This document shows positions 7,516 through 14,838 of a DNA stretch of 24,461 nucleotides, in pieces. The DNA lies in assembly GCA_012514545.1 (NCBI GenBank), contig JAAZAC010000068.1, forward strand, positions 1 through 24,461, written 5' to 3'. A program made the translations under genes and the position numbers. Numbering within the stretch: the stretch's first letter is position 1; every line of letters begins with the position of its first letter. Source of the DNA: Actinomycetales bacterium (GTDB lineage Bacteria > Actinomycetota > Actinomycetes > Actinomycetales > Cellulomonadaceae). The notes below the pieces were generated by a model, which saw only the letters and a program-made list of their open reading frames with translations, was not told the origin of the DNA and searched no databases.

Positions 7516-8493
7516 GTGGACCGACCCCCGTTCGACCCCGACCTGGCGGCCGCGCTCGAGGCGCGGTCCGCCGAGGTGGTCGTGTCCCTGCGGCCGGAGG
7601 AGATCCGGCCGCTGCGTGAGCGCGCCGCCTCGCGGGACGACGTCGTCGCGGCGGCCTCGCCCGCCTTCCGCACGTCCGTGCACACCGTGCCGGGCGCCGC
7701 CGGCGGGCCGCCCGTCGAGGTGGCCGTCCTGCGCCCGACGGCGGAGCCCGGCCCGGTGCCGTGCCTGCTCCACCTGCACGGCGGGGGGCTCGTGGCCGGG
7801 TCGATGTGGGACGACGTCGTGCCCCTCCTCGGCCTGGCCCGGCAGACCGGCTGCGCGGTGGTCTCGGTGGACTACCGGCTGGCGCCCGAGCACCCGTACC
7901 CCGCGGCGCTCGACGACGCGCGGGCCGCGCTCCGCTGGGTCGTGACCGAGGGGCGCGCGCTGGGCCTGCGGGCCGACGCCGTCGTGCTCGAGGGCGTCAG
8001 CGCGGGCGGCGGGCTGGCCGCCGCGCTCGCCCTGCGCGCGCGCGACGACGGCGGGCCGCGGCCCGCCGGGCAGATGCTCGTCTGCCCGATGCTCGACGAC
8101 CGCAACGACTCGGCGTCGGGCGCCCAGATGGCCGGGTACGGGGCATGGGACCGGACGGCGAACGCGACCGCGTGGCGCGCCTACCTCGGCGACCTCGTGG
8201 GGGAGCCGGACGTCCCGCCGTACGCGGCGCCCGCGCGCGCGGCCGACCTGCGGGGCCTGCCGCCGACGTTCGTCGACGTCGGGTCGGCGGAGACGTTCCG
8301 CGACGAGGCCGTGGACCTGGCCCGCCGGATCTGGGCGTGCGGCGGCGACGCCGAGCTGCACGTGTGGCCGGGCGGCTTCCACGGGTTCGACCACTTCGCG
8401 CCCGACGCGCCGATCTCCGCCGACGCGCGGGCCGCGCGCGTACGCTGGCTGCGGCGCCTGATCGCGCGCCTGCCCGCGGGAGGTGCCCGATGA
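7516..8493 (+). CDS. Cytoplasmic HSL-family (fold-3) alpha/beta-hydrolase esterase
   Basis: The 325-residue protein has the oxyanion motif HGGG at 88-91 and a nucleophile elbow GVSAG with Ser162. It also has an acidic motif GSAETFRDE (Glu259 the likely acid) and His289 in GGFHGF, all as in the hormone-sensitive-lipase family. The GTG start lies 3 bases after the permease stop, with AAGGGG and GGAG elements just upstream. There is no signal peptide, so it acts on something already imported. Inside an uptake operon this suggests removal of an acyl group (for example acetyl) from the imported sugar, which is an inference. Its stop overlaps the kinase start by four bases. Confidence 0.85.
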   Translation: MDRPPFDPDLAAALEARSAEVVVSLRPEEIRPLRERAASRDDVVAAASPAFRTSVHTVPGAAGGPPVEVAVLRPTAEPGPVPCLLHLHGGGLVAGSMWDDVVPLLGLARQTGCAVVSVDYRLAPEHPYPAALDDARAALRWVVTEGRALGLRADAVVLEGVSAGGGLAAALALRARDDGGPRPAGQMLVCPMLDDRNDSASGAQMAGYGAWDRTANATAWRAYLGDLVGEPDVPPYAAPARAADLRGLPPTFVDVGSAETFRDEAVDLARRIWACGGDAELHVWPGGFHGFDHFAPDAPISADARAARVRWLRRLIARLPAGGAR

Positions 8494-9443
8494 GCGTCCT
8501 CGACGCGCTCGAGGCGGCCCTGCCCTGGACGCCCGTCCCGGTGCCGGACGACATCCCCACCGGCGACATGCCGGGGGACCGGGTCACGATCCGCGAGGAG
8601 CACGTGCGCCGCGCCCAGGCGCTGGTGCCGATGCTCGTCGGCGAGCTCGTGCCGGTGGTGCGGGCGAGCGAGGCGTCGCGGGCCGTCGTCGCGGTGTGCG
8701 GCGGCTCGGGCGTGGGCAAGTCCGAGGTCGCGTCGGTGGTCTCCTACCTGCTCGGGACGGTCGGCGTCGGCTGCTACACGCTCTCGGGCGACAACTACCC
8801 GCGCCGGATCCCCAGCCAGAACGACGCCGAGCGCCTGCGCATCTTCCGGGAGGCCGGCGTCCGCGGCCTGCTCGCCGAGGACGCGTACGACGCCGAGCGG
8901 GCCGTCGTCCTGCGCCGGCTGCAGGCGGCGGAGGTGGACGCCGACCCGGCCGCCGCCGTCGAGCACCCCTGGCTGGCGGCCTACCAGCGCGCGGGGCGCG
9001 AGGGCCTGCGCGGCTACCTCGGCAGTCCGGCGGAGATCGACTTCGAGCACCTGTCCGACATCGTGGCCCGCTTCAAGGCGGGGGCGCCCGCGCTCCACCT
9101 GCGCCGCATGGGGCGCGGCCCGGCCGACCTCTGGTACGAGCTCGTGGACCTCACCGGCGTCGACGTCCTCGTGGTCGAGTGGACGCACGGGAACAGCGAG
9201 CACCTCGTCGGCGTCGACGTGCCGGTGCTGCTGCACAGCACGCCCGAGGCCACGCTCGAGCACCGGCGCGCCCGGGCCCGCGACCGCGCGCCGGACAGCC
9301 CGTTCACGACGATGGTGCTCGAGGTGGAGCAGGAGCTGCTCGAGCGCCGGGCCGCCGCCGCGCGGATCATCATGACCCCGGACGGGGAGCGCCTGAGCCA
9401 CGAGCGGTACGCCGAGCTTCTCGCGGGAGGCGGTCGTGGCTGA
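8490..9443 (+). CDS. P-loop small-molecule kinase (uridine-kinase/PRK-like), substrate unknown
   Basis: The 317-residue protein starts at an ATG overlapping the esterase stop (ATGA), with GGGAGG 6 bases upstream. A Walker A motif GGSGVGKS spans residues 71-78 (Lys77). It is followed by an SGDNYPRRIPS segment like the Asp-containing acceptor loop of uridine-kinase/phosphoribulokinase relatives. A strand VDVLVVEWTHGNSEHL then looks like Walker B, and a lid-like Arg-rich stretch EHRRARARDRAP comes after it. Such proteins are often labelled adenylylsulfate kinase, but no sulfate gene is nearby. The setting between an esterase and a glycoside phosphorylase points to phosphorylation of the sugar or of the released aglycone. 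It overlaps the next gene by eight bases. The fold is well supported; the substrate is unknown. Confidence 0.8.
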   Translation: MSVLDALEAALPWTPVPVPDDIPTGDMPGDRVTIREEHVRRAQALVPMLVGELVPVVRASEASRAVVAVCGGSGVGKSEVASVVSYLLGTVGVGCYTLSGDNYPRRIPSQNDAERLRIFREAGVRGLLAEDAYDAERAVVLRRLQAAEVDADPAAAVEHPWLAAYQRAGREGLRGYLGSPAEIDFEHLSDIVARFKAGAPALHLRRMGRGPADLWYELVDLTGVDVLVVEWTHGNSEHLVGVDVPVLLHSTPEATLEHRRARARDRAPDSPFTTMVLEVEQELLERRAAAARIIMTPDGERLSHERYAELLAGGGRG

Positions 9444-11130
9444 CGGCCCCGCCTCCGCGCGCCCGATGCTCAACCTGTACCCGGACAGCGTCGGGGGACG
9501 GCTGGCGGGCGCGGTGAGCCTGCTGGCCCGGCCCGAGCTCGCCGGCGTGTTCGACGCGGTGTACGTGCTGCCGAGCCTCTTCCACACCGACCTCGACCGC
9601 GGGTTCTCCGTCATCGACTACGGGCTGGACGAGCGCCTCGCGACGCACGACGACCTGGCGGCGCTGCGCGACCTCGGGCTCGACCTCAAGCTCGACGTGG
9701 TGCTCAACCACTGCTCGGTGCTGTCGCCGCAGTTCCAGGACCTGCTGCGGCGCGGCGACGCGTCGCCCTACCGCGACTTCTTCGTCGACTGGAACCGCTT
9801 CTGGGCGGGCCACGGCGAGATGACCGACGAGGGGTACGTCCAGCCCGACCCGGAGCTGCTCGCCCCGATGTTCTTCCGCAAGCCCGGGCTGCCCATCCTC
9901 ATGGTGCGGTTCCCGGACGGCCGGGACGTGCCCTACTGGAACACCTTCTACCAGGAGGTCGTCTACCCGCGGCTGGACCCGCAGGACCTCATGGCGGAGA
10001 TGCCGATCCAGTACGGCACCGCCCGGGAGGTGGCCGCGCTGGTCAACGCGGCGCTCGACGCCGGACGGGCCCCGCGCGAGATCGAGTGGGGCGCCTACGA
10101 GCGCTACCGCGAGCCGGTGACCCGCCTCCTCGCGGACCGGCGGCGGTACCTCGGCCAGATGGACGTGAACGTCCGGTCGCCCCTCGTCTGGGACTTCTAC
10201 GAGGAGACGCTGCGCACGCTCGCCGGGTACGGGGCGTCGATCGTGCGGCTCGACGCGTTCGCGTACGCCTCGAAGGTCCCCGGTCGGCGCAACTTCCTCA
10301 ACGAGCCGGAGACCTGGGAGGTGCTCGGCCGGCTCCGCGGGATCGCCGACGGCCTCGGCCTGTCGCTGCTGCCCGAGATCCACGCGACGTATGCCGAGGG
10401 GGTGCACGAGCGCATCGCCCGGGAGGGCTACCTCACCTACGACTTCTTCCTGCCCGGGCTCATCCTCGACGCGTTCGAGCGGGCCGACGCGAGCACGCTG
10501 GAGCGCTGGGCCGGGGAGGTCGTCGAGCGGGGGATCCGCACGGTCACCATGCTCGGCTGCCACGACGGCATCCCGCTCCTCGACCTCGAGGGCCTGGTGC
10601 CCACCGAGCGGATCGAGGCCCTCGTCGGGACGGTCGTCGAGCGCGGCGGGCACGTGAAGAACCTGCACGGGCAGCGGGAGACGTACTACCAGGTCAACGC
10701 CACGTACCACAGCGCGCTGGGCGCGGACGACAGGTCCCTGCTCCTCGCCCGGGCGATCCACCTGTTCATGCCCGGCCGCCCGCAGGTCTGGTACCTCGAC
10801 CTCTTCGCCGGCACGAACGACCACGAGGCCGTCGCCCGCGCGGGCGTGGGCGGCCACAAGGAGATCAACCGCACGAACCTGACCGCGGAGGAGGTCGAGC
10901 GCCGCCTCGCGTGGCCGGTGGTCCGCGACCAGCTCACGCTGCTGCGCTTCCGGCACGCCTCGCCCGCGTTCGGCTTCGACGCGCGGCTCGAGATCCTGCC
11001 CGCGCCGCCCGGCCGGCTGGCCTGGCGGTGGACCGGGGAGGGCGGCGCGACGGCGCTGCTCGAGGCGGACCTCGCCACGCGCTCGTTCACGGTGTCCGAC
11101 GGCGAGGGGAACGTCGTCCTCGCGCAGTAG
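9436..11130 (+). CDS. GH13 subfamily-18 glycoside phosphorylase (sucrose-phosphorylase-like)
   Basis: The 564-residue protein has GH13 motifs in order: DVVLNH (region I), RLDAF with nucleophile Asp273, PEIH with acid/base Glu314, and CHDGI with Asp377. YYQVNATYHSALG and AGTNDHEA..GGHKEINRTNL are typical of the sucrose-phosphorylase group. It should split an alpha-glucoside with phosphate to give glucose 1-phosphate. Known members act on sucrose, sucrose 6'-phosphate, glucosylglycerate or glucosylglycerol. It is about 60-70 residues longer than classical sucrose phosphorylase because of extra sequence between WNTFYQEV (about 175) and QMDVN (241-245). The GTG start overlaps the kinase by eight bases and GGGAGG precedes it; an ATG at 9466 (MLNLYPD) is a possible alternative. 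Last gene of the operon. Confidence 0.87.
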   Translation: MADGPASARPMLNLYPDSVGGRLAGAVSLLARPELAGVFDAVYVLPSLFHTDLDRGFSVIDYGLDERLATHDDLAALRDLGLDLKLDVVLNHCSVLSPQFQDLLRRGDASPYRDFFVDWNRFWAGHGEMTDEGYVQPDPELLAPMFFRKPGLPILMVRFPDGRDVPYWNTFYQEVVYPRLDPQDLMAEMPIQYGTAREVAALVNAALDAGRAPREIEWGAYERYREPVTRLLADRRRYLGQMDVNVRSPLVWDFYEETLRTLAGYGASIVRLDAFAYASKVPGRRNFLNEPETWEVLGRLRGIADGLGLSLLPEIHATYAEGVHERIAREGYLTYDFFLPGLILDAFERADASTLERWAGEVVERGIRTVTMLGCHDGIPLLDLEGLVPTERIEALVGTVVERGGHVKNLHGQRETYYQVNATYHSALGADDRSLLLARAIHLFMPGRPQVWYLDLFAGTNDHEAVARAGVGGHKEINRTNLTAEEVERRLAWPVVRDQLTLLRFRHASPAFGFDARLEILPAPPGRLAWRWTGEGGATALLEADLATRSFTVSDGEGNVVLAQ

Positions 11131-11142
11131 GTCCGCGCGCTG

Positions 11143-11166
11143 GTCGGCGTCGTCGGCGTCGTCGGC
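11143..11166 (+). repeat. Short tandem repeat, 9-base unit GTCGGCGTC
   Basis: Two full copies and a partial third of GTCGGCGTC lie just after the phosphorylase stop. The repeat is in the noncoding stretch 11131-11497, which also holds a terminator (11246-11284) and an AT-rich control region (11413-11489). Nothing else was recognised in that stretch. Confidence 0.6.
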
Positions 11167-11245
11167 CGACTGCTGCCGCGTGCCCGCCCGCGGGGCATCC
11201 GCGCGTGCGCGCCCTGGCGGGCGTCCCGGCGTGCAGGTGTTGGCG

Positions 11246-11284
11246 CGGGTGCCGGCAGGGGAGGGGCACCCCTGCCGGCACCCG
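11246..11284 (+). terminator. 16-bp perfect hairpin ending the phosphorylase operon
   Basis: Arms at 11246-11261 and 11269-11284 pair perfectly over 16 bases around a 7-base loop (AGGGGCA). It lies 115 bases after the phosphorylase stop and before the ROK gene on the same strand, so it probably separates the two transcripts. No T run follows. Confidence 0.75.
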
Positions 11285-11424
11285 GGTCCCGGGCGCGGCG
11301 CCGCCGTCCGGTGTCGTGGCTCCGCCCGGTCGCCCTGGGGCGACCCGGCGGCCGACCGACACGTCGGCGGCGGGCTGCGACAACGGTGACAGTACGGACC
11401 CCGGCCGCGCCCGTCAATACTGCT

Positions 11425-11433
11425 AAAGGAGGG
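11425..11433 (+). promoter_or_regulatory. Strong ribosome-site-like AAAGGAGGG without a usual start codon
   Basis: AAAGGAGGG is a near-perfect anti-SD match, but no ATG, GTG or TTG follows at normal spacing. The nearest possible start is CTG at 11438, which is in frame with the ROK gene and open to it. The codons in between (AAT ATT GTT GGT ATT GCT TTT AAT) are AT-ending, unlike every gene here, so translation there is doubtful. Confidence 0.35.
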
Positions 11434-11459
11434 ATCTCTGGCCGCGAATATTGTTGGTA

Positions 11460-11489
11460 TTGCTTTTAATGTGGCGCCGCCGATACGCT
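11460..11489 (+). promoter_or_regulatory. Candidate promoter giving a leaderless ROK-regulator mRNA
   Basis: TTGCTT (11460-11465) and TACGCT (11484-11489) are 18 bases apart in an AT-rich patch (11413-11470) that stands out strongly from the surroundings. Transcription would begin close to the ATG at 11498, which has no ribosome site of its own. The patch also holds the palindrome AATATT (11447-11452) and the inverted pair CAATAC (11415-11420) / GTATTG (11457-11462), which could be operator elements. Confidence 0.45.
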
Positions 11490-11497
11490 CAGCGGCC

Positions 11498-12697
11498 ATG
11501 AGCATCCCCCGCGCCGTGGCGGGCTCGGCGCCACGTGCCGTCCTCGCGGAGCTGGCCGACGGCGGCCGCCTCACGGCCGCCGAGATCAGCGCCCGGACGG
11601 GCATCCCCCGCAGCACCGTCATCCAGGCGCTCCGCCGGCTCGCCGCCGCCGGGGAGGTCGACCAGCACGAGGCGGGGCCCCGCGGTCGGGGCCGGCCCTC
11701 GCACGAGTGGTCCGTCGCCCGCCCGCCCGGCCCGCTCGCCGTCGTCATCGCGACGGCGCACGGGACCGTCGTCGGGGTCGTCGCGCCGGACGGGCGCGTG
11801 CTGGGCTCGCGCGAGGCGGAGCCGCTCGAGGCCACCGGGGAGGGACGGCGCGCGGGGCCCGCGCTCGAGGCCCTCGACCGGGCGGTCGTCGAGGCGGGGG
11901 TGACGGCGGACGGGCTCTCGATGGCCGTCGTCGGGCTGCCCGGACCCTCGGAGTTCGCGGCGGACGGCAGGGGGCGCACCGCCGCGCCGCCGAGCGGGCA
12001 CCTGCGCCGGTTCCGCACGTGGGACGGCGGCTCGCCCGTCGACCGGCTCGCCGAGCACCTCGGCCGCCCCGTCTACAGCGAGAACGACGCGAACCTCGCC
12101 GCGCTCGGCGAGGCGGTCCTCGGCGCGGGGGCGGGGTACGACACCGTCCTGCACGTGAGCCTCGCCCACGGCACGGGCGCGGGGCTCGTCATCCGGGGCC
12201 GGCTCCACCGGGGCCGCGGCGGCCTCGCGGGGGAGATCGGTCACCTGCACCAGTCCGACGAGGGGCCCCTGTGCCACTGCGGGGCGCGCGGCTGCTTCTG
12301 GCAGAGCCGCAGCGTGCCCGCGCTCCTCGGCGCGCTCGCGGAGGCCCACGAGCGGCCGTTCACGCTCGCCGACGTCGCGCGCGCCGCCGCGGACGACGAC
12401 CAGGACGTGGTGCGCGCGCTGCTGGGCTTCGGGCACGCGCTCGGGCGGCGGCTCGCCGACGCCGTCGTGTTCGTCAACCCCGACGCGATCGTGGTCGACG
12501 GCGGACTGGGCGCCGCGAGCGAGGTCGTGGCCCAGGGCGTGCGCGACGGCGTGCAGCGCTACGCGCCGCCGACGATCGCCCGGGCGACGGACGTGCTCGT
12601 CGGCGCGTGCGGCGAGGGGGCCGCGCTCGCGGGCGCCGCCGCGCTCGCCCGGACCGAGGGGCTGTTCGCCCGGCAGGCCCGGTCGGCCGGGGCCTGA
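11498..12697 (+). CDS. ROK-family transcriptional regulator
   Basis: The 399-residue protein has an N-terminal winged helix (LTAAEISARTGIPRSTVIQALRRLAAAGEV, about residues 27-56) and a ROK sugar-kinase-like domain. Kinase-fold signs are ENDANLAALGE and the phosphate loop GTGAGLVIRG. The zinc-binding motif follows as GEIGHLH then CHCGARGC; the Glu usually found after GCL is replaced (GCFWQ). It is likely a sugar-responsive repressor. I chose the ATG at 11498 because a -10 element ends nine bases before it. A GTG at 11471 would add nine residues coded in an atypical stretch. It lies downstream of the phosphorylase operon but behind a terminator, so its targets are uncertain. Confidence 0.88.
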   Translation: MSIPRAVAGSAPRAVLAELADGGRLTAAEISARTGIPRSTVIQALRRLAAAGEVDQHEAGPRGRGRPSHEWSVARPPGPLAVVIATAHGTVVGVVAPDGRVLGSREAEPLEATGEGRRAGPALEALDRAVVEAGVTADGLSMAVVGLPGPSEFAADGRGRTAAPPSGHLRRFRTWDGGSPVDRLAEHLGRPVYSENDANLAALGEAVLGAGAGYDTVLHVSLAHGTGAGLVIRGRLHRGRGGLAGEIGHLHQSDEGPLCHCGARGCFWQSRSVPALLGALAEAHERPFTLADVARAAADDDQDVVRALLGFGHALGRRLADAVVFVNPDAIVVDGGLGAASEVVAQGVRDGVQRYAPPTIARATDVLVGACGEGAALAGAAALARTEGLFARQARSAGA

Positions 12698-12743
12698 GAG
12701 CCCCTCGCCGGCCGCCGGGAGCGCGCCGGCCCCACAACGGCGA

Positions 12744-12765
12744 AGGCCCCGCCGGGGCGGGGCCT
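12744..12765. terminator. GC hairpin between the ROK gene and tRNA-Asn
   Basis: AGGCCCCGC (12744-12752) pairs with GCGGGGCCT (12757-12765) around CGGG. It lies about 20 bases beyond the 3' end of the minus-strand tRNA-Asn and 47 bases after the plus-strand ROK stop, so it can end either transcript. Confidence 0.65.
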
Positions 12766-12787
12766 GACCTGCGGTGATGCTGTCTGG

Positions 12788-12860
<73 letters not shown>

Positions 12861-12907
12861 TCGTGCGCCCGGCAATGCTACCCGATGCGCGAGGGTGCTC
12901 CCGACCG

Positions 12908-13411
12908 TCAGAGGAGCCCCGCGGCCTCCCGCACGTGCTGCTCCGCGGCGTCGACGGCGGCCGCCGTCCCGGGGTCGTCGAGGTCCACGCCGCCCGGGCC
13001 GATGACCTGCGTGAAGAGCGCCCCGTCGCCGTCGCGACGCAGTACCACCTGCACCACCCGGCGGCCCGGCAGGTCCACCCGCTCGCGGTGCACGACCGAC
13101 GAGTCGACGCACTGCCGCAGGGCCGCGGGGAACTCGTGCGCGCGCTCGTCGGCGAGGCCGAGCCGGGTCTCGCTGCCGTCCACCCACTCGACGGCCACCG
13201 CGGCCTCCTCCGCGTCGAGCCGGGCGACCGTGACGTCGGTCCACGGCCGGCGGAGCTCGGGGCCGTCGTCGGGCACGACGACGAGCGCGTGCGTCGTCGC
13301 CGCGGCCCACCCGTCCGTCAGGCGCGCGTGGGCGAGCACGCGCTCGCCGGCGCGCACCCCGAGGCGGGCGCGGACGTCGTCGGGCAGGGCAGAGCGACGG
13401 AAGAGGGGCAT
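12908..13411 (-). CDS. Conserved hypothetical protein
   Basis: The 167-residue soluble protein begins MPLFRRSALPDDVRARLGV. The first half alternates short hydrophobic strands (RVLAHARL, ATTHALVVV, DVTVARL, AAVAVEWV), giving a PH-like beta-barrel impression. The C-terminal half has VVQVVLRRDGDGALFTQVIGPGG and a final helix. No signal peptide, membrane helix or catalytic motif was seen. It lies between two tRNA genes on opposite strands and is not part of an obvious operon. I do not recognise a characterised family. Codon use is normal for the window, so it is a real gene. Confidence 0.8.
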   Translation of the reverse strand: MPLFRRSALPDDVRARLGVRAGERVLAHARLTDGWAAATTHALVVVPDDGPELRRPWTDVTVARLDAEEAAVAVEWVDGSETRLGLADERAHEFPAALRQCVDSSVVHRERVDLPGRRVVQVVLRRDGDGALFTQVIGPGGVDLDDPGTAAAVDAAEQHVREAAGLL

Positions 13412-13504
13412 GGGCCCAACTTAGCCGCGCCGCCCGCGCGCGGGGCGCGACCTCGGCCGCAGGGCCGCGGGTAGCCTGGCGCCAGCGCCCGGGTCGCCGG
13501 GCCG

Positions 13505-13578
13505 GGGCCAGTAGCTCAGCAGGTCAGAGCAGCGGACTCATAATCCGTCGGTCGCGGGTTCGAGCCCCGCCTGGCCCA
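13505..13578 (+). tRNA. tRNA with CAU anticodon (tRNA-Ile2 or elongator tRNA-Met)
   Basis: The acceptor stem GGGCCAG / CTGGCCC pairs perfectly with discriminator A; the D arm is GCTC/GAGC, the anticodon loop is CTCATAA and the T arm is GCGGGTTCGAGCCCCGC. CCA is not encoded. It is not the initiator, because position 1 pairs and the anticodon stem lacks the three G-C pairs. C4-G69 and C5-G68 match features known for lysidine-modified tRNA-Ile2, which slightly favours that reading over elongator Met. Confidence 0.9.
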
Positions 13579-13721
13579 CCCGCCCCGGCCCGCCACGTCC
13601 GCCCCCCTCGGCACCGCGCTCCGCCGGGGTTACCCTGCGAGGGTCGCGTGCGCGCCCCCCACGCCGGTGGACACCCACGAGTGGACGCGACGCCGCCCCG
13701 GGCGCCTCGAAGGAGGAACAC

Positions 13722-14015
13722 GTGGCTCCCGTCGACATGCTCGGTCTCGTCGCGGGCGCCTGGGGGGTGGCGATGGCCGTCTCCCCGGCCCTGCAGATCC
13801 GCCGCATGCTGCGCACCCGCTCGGCCGAGGACGTCTCGCTCGGCTACTTCGGCGTGCTGCTGCCCGGCTTCGTGCTGTGGATCGCCTACGGCGCCGCGCG
13901 GGGCGACCTCGCGCTCGTCGTGCCCAACACCGTCGCGACCTGCGTGACGCTCACGACCGTGCTCGTCGCCGTGCGCCTGCGGTCCGCGCGGGAGCGGCTC
14001 GCCCCGGAGGGCTGA
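13722..14015 (+). CDS. SemiSWEET / PQ-loop family small transporter
   Basis: The 97-residue protein has three hydrophobic segments (about 7-22, 41-58 and 62-85), the size and topology of a SemiSWEET half-transporter, which works as a dimer. The PQ-like motif is SPALQ at 21-25, followed by the typical RRMLRTRSAEDVSLGYF turn. The GTG start has AAGGAGG (13711-13716 region) about 5 bases upstream. Known relatives move sugars through the membrane by facilitated diffusion; the substrate here is unknown. It stands alone, with tRNA upstream and a lipoprotein gene 86 bases downstream. Confidence 0.85.
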   Translation: MAPVDMLGLVAGAWGVAMAVSPALQIRRMLRTRSAEDVSLGYFGVLLPGFVLWIAYGAARGDLALVVPNTVATCVTLTTVLVAVRLRSARERLAPEG

Positions 14016-14101
14016 CCTCCCGGCCGCACCGGCCACCCGCGTGGCCGCTGGCACGGGATCGTGACGGGCTGTCAGAATCATCCCGACCGAGGGAGGTCCT
14101 C

Positions 14102-14830
14102 ATGCGTGCCCGTCGTGCCCTTGTCGTCCCTCTGCTCGTGCCCGTCCTGGCGCTCGGCCTCGCCGGCTGCACCGGCGACGACGACCCGCCCGCGGATCCC
14201 GAGACGTCCGCGCCGGAGACCGAGGAGCCGAGCGCCGAGCCGACGCCGAGCGAGGAGCCCAGCTCCGAGCCGACCGTCGAGCCGCACCCGGCGTTCGCCG
14301 ACCTCGTCATCACGACGAGCGGGCTCGGCCCCCTGACCGTGGGCGTGCCGCCCGAGTCCAACCCGGGCGCGGAGATGATCGCGCTCGACCCCGAGGCCTG
14401 CGTGAGCGACGAGCTGGGCACCCCGGAGAACCCGGCCCGGTGGCTCGCCGAGGGGTACCCGACGGACACCAACTACATGGGTGAGCCCGCCACGCCGTTC
14501 TACGTCGACGCCGACGACCGCGGCGTGCACCGCATCGACGTCATGGGCACGAGCCCGCACACGCCCGACGGCATCCACGTCACGTCGACGCTGGCCGAGC
14601 TGCGGGCGGCCTACCCGGCGCTCGAGGGCCCGTACGCGGGTCCGGTCTCGCAGGTCTGGTGGATCACCGACGAGGCCGGGACGCTCGTCTTCGAGACCCA
14701 GGGCGACGCGGACGGGATGCTGCCGGCCGGCACCCCGGAGATGGTCGTGCTCATCCGCGTGCTCGAGCCGGGCATGAGCCCCGAGTTCGCCGCCGCGAAC
14801 AGCGGCAACGTCGCCGGGGCGTGCTTCTGA
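14102..14830 (+). CDS. Lipoprotein of unknown function
   Basis: The 242-residue protein has a lipoprotein signal peptide (MRARRALVVPLLVPVLALGLAGC, lipobox LGLAGC, Cys23). A Pro/Glu/Ser-rich linker to about residue 62 would lift the domain off the membrane. The folded part (about 65-242) has repeated short motifs such as GLGPLTVG, ACVSDELG, YVDADDRGVHRIDVMG and GIHVTSTLAELRAAYP, ending in Cys-Phe. Two Cys residues in this part (in ACVSDEL and the penultimate position) could form a disulfide. GGGAGG lies 5 bases before the ATG. No enzyme motif was recognised. It is probably anchored on the outer face of the cell membrane. Confidence 0.85.
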   Translation: MRARRALVVPLLVPVLALGLAGCTGDDDPPADPETSAPETEEPSAEPTPSEEPSSEPTVEPHPAFADLVITTSGLGPLTVGVPPESNPGAEMIALDPEACVSDELGTPENPARWLAEGYPTDTNYMGEPATPFYVDADDRGVHRIDVMGTSPHTPDGIHVTSTLAELRAAYPALEGPYAGPVSQVWWITDEAGTLVFETQGDADGMLPAGTPEMVVLIRVLEPGMSPEFAAANSGNVAGACF

Positions 14831-14838
14831 CCCGCGCC

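Noticed and set aside
4370..8394. Long minus-strand open frames opposite the ABC operon and esterase
   Set aside because: They show no recognisable domain and mirror well-supported plus-strand genes.
7761..9443. Long form of the kinase starting inside the esterase gene
   Set aside because: The ATG at 8490 with GGGAGG and an ATGA overlap is the clear start; the upstream part is an out-of-frame reading of the esterase.
11143..11166. Direct repeats considered as a CRISPR array
   Set aside because: The unit is 9 bases with no spacers and fewer than three copies; no cas gene is present.
11468..11501. Ten-codon leader peptide (MWRRRYAQRP) overlapping the ROK start
   Set aside because: It has no ribosome site at proper distance, and the predicted transcript start lies after its ATG.
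9370..12018. Very long open frame on the minus strand (882 codons)
   Set aside because: It is antisense to the phosphorylase and ROK genes, is rich in Arg/Ala/Gly/Pro with no domain, and arises from the high GC third positions of the true genes.
13505..13578. CAU tRNA as initiator tRNA-fMet
   Set aside because: Positions 1 and 72 pair normally and the anticodon stem lacks the three consecutive G-C pairs of initiators.
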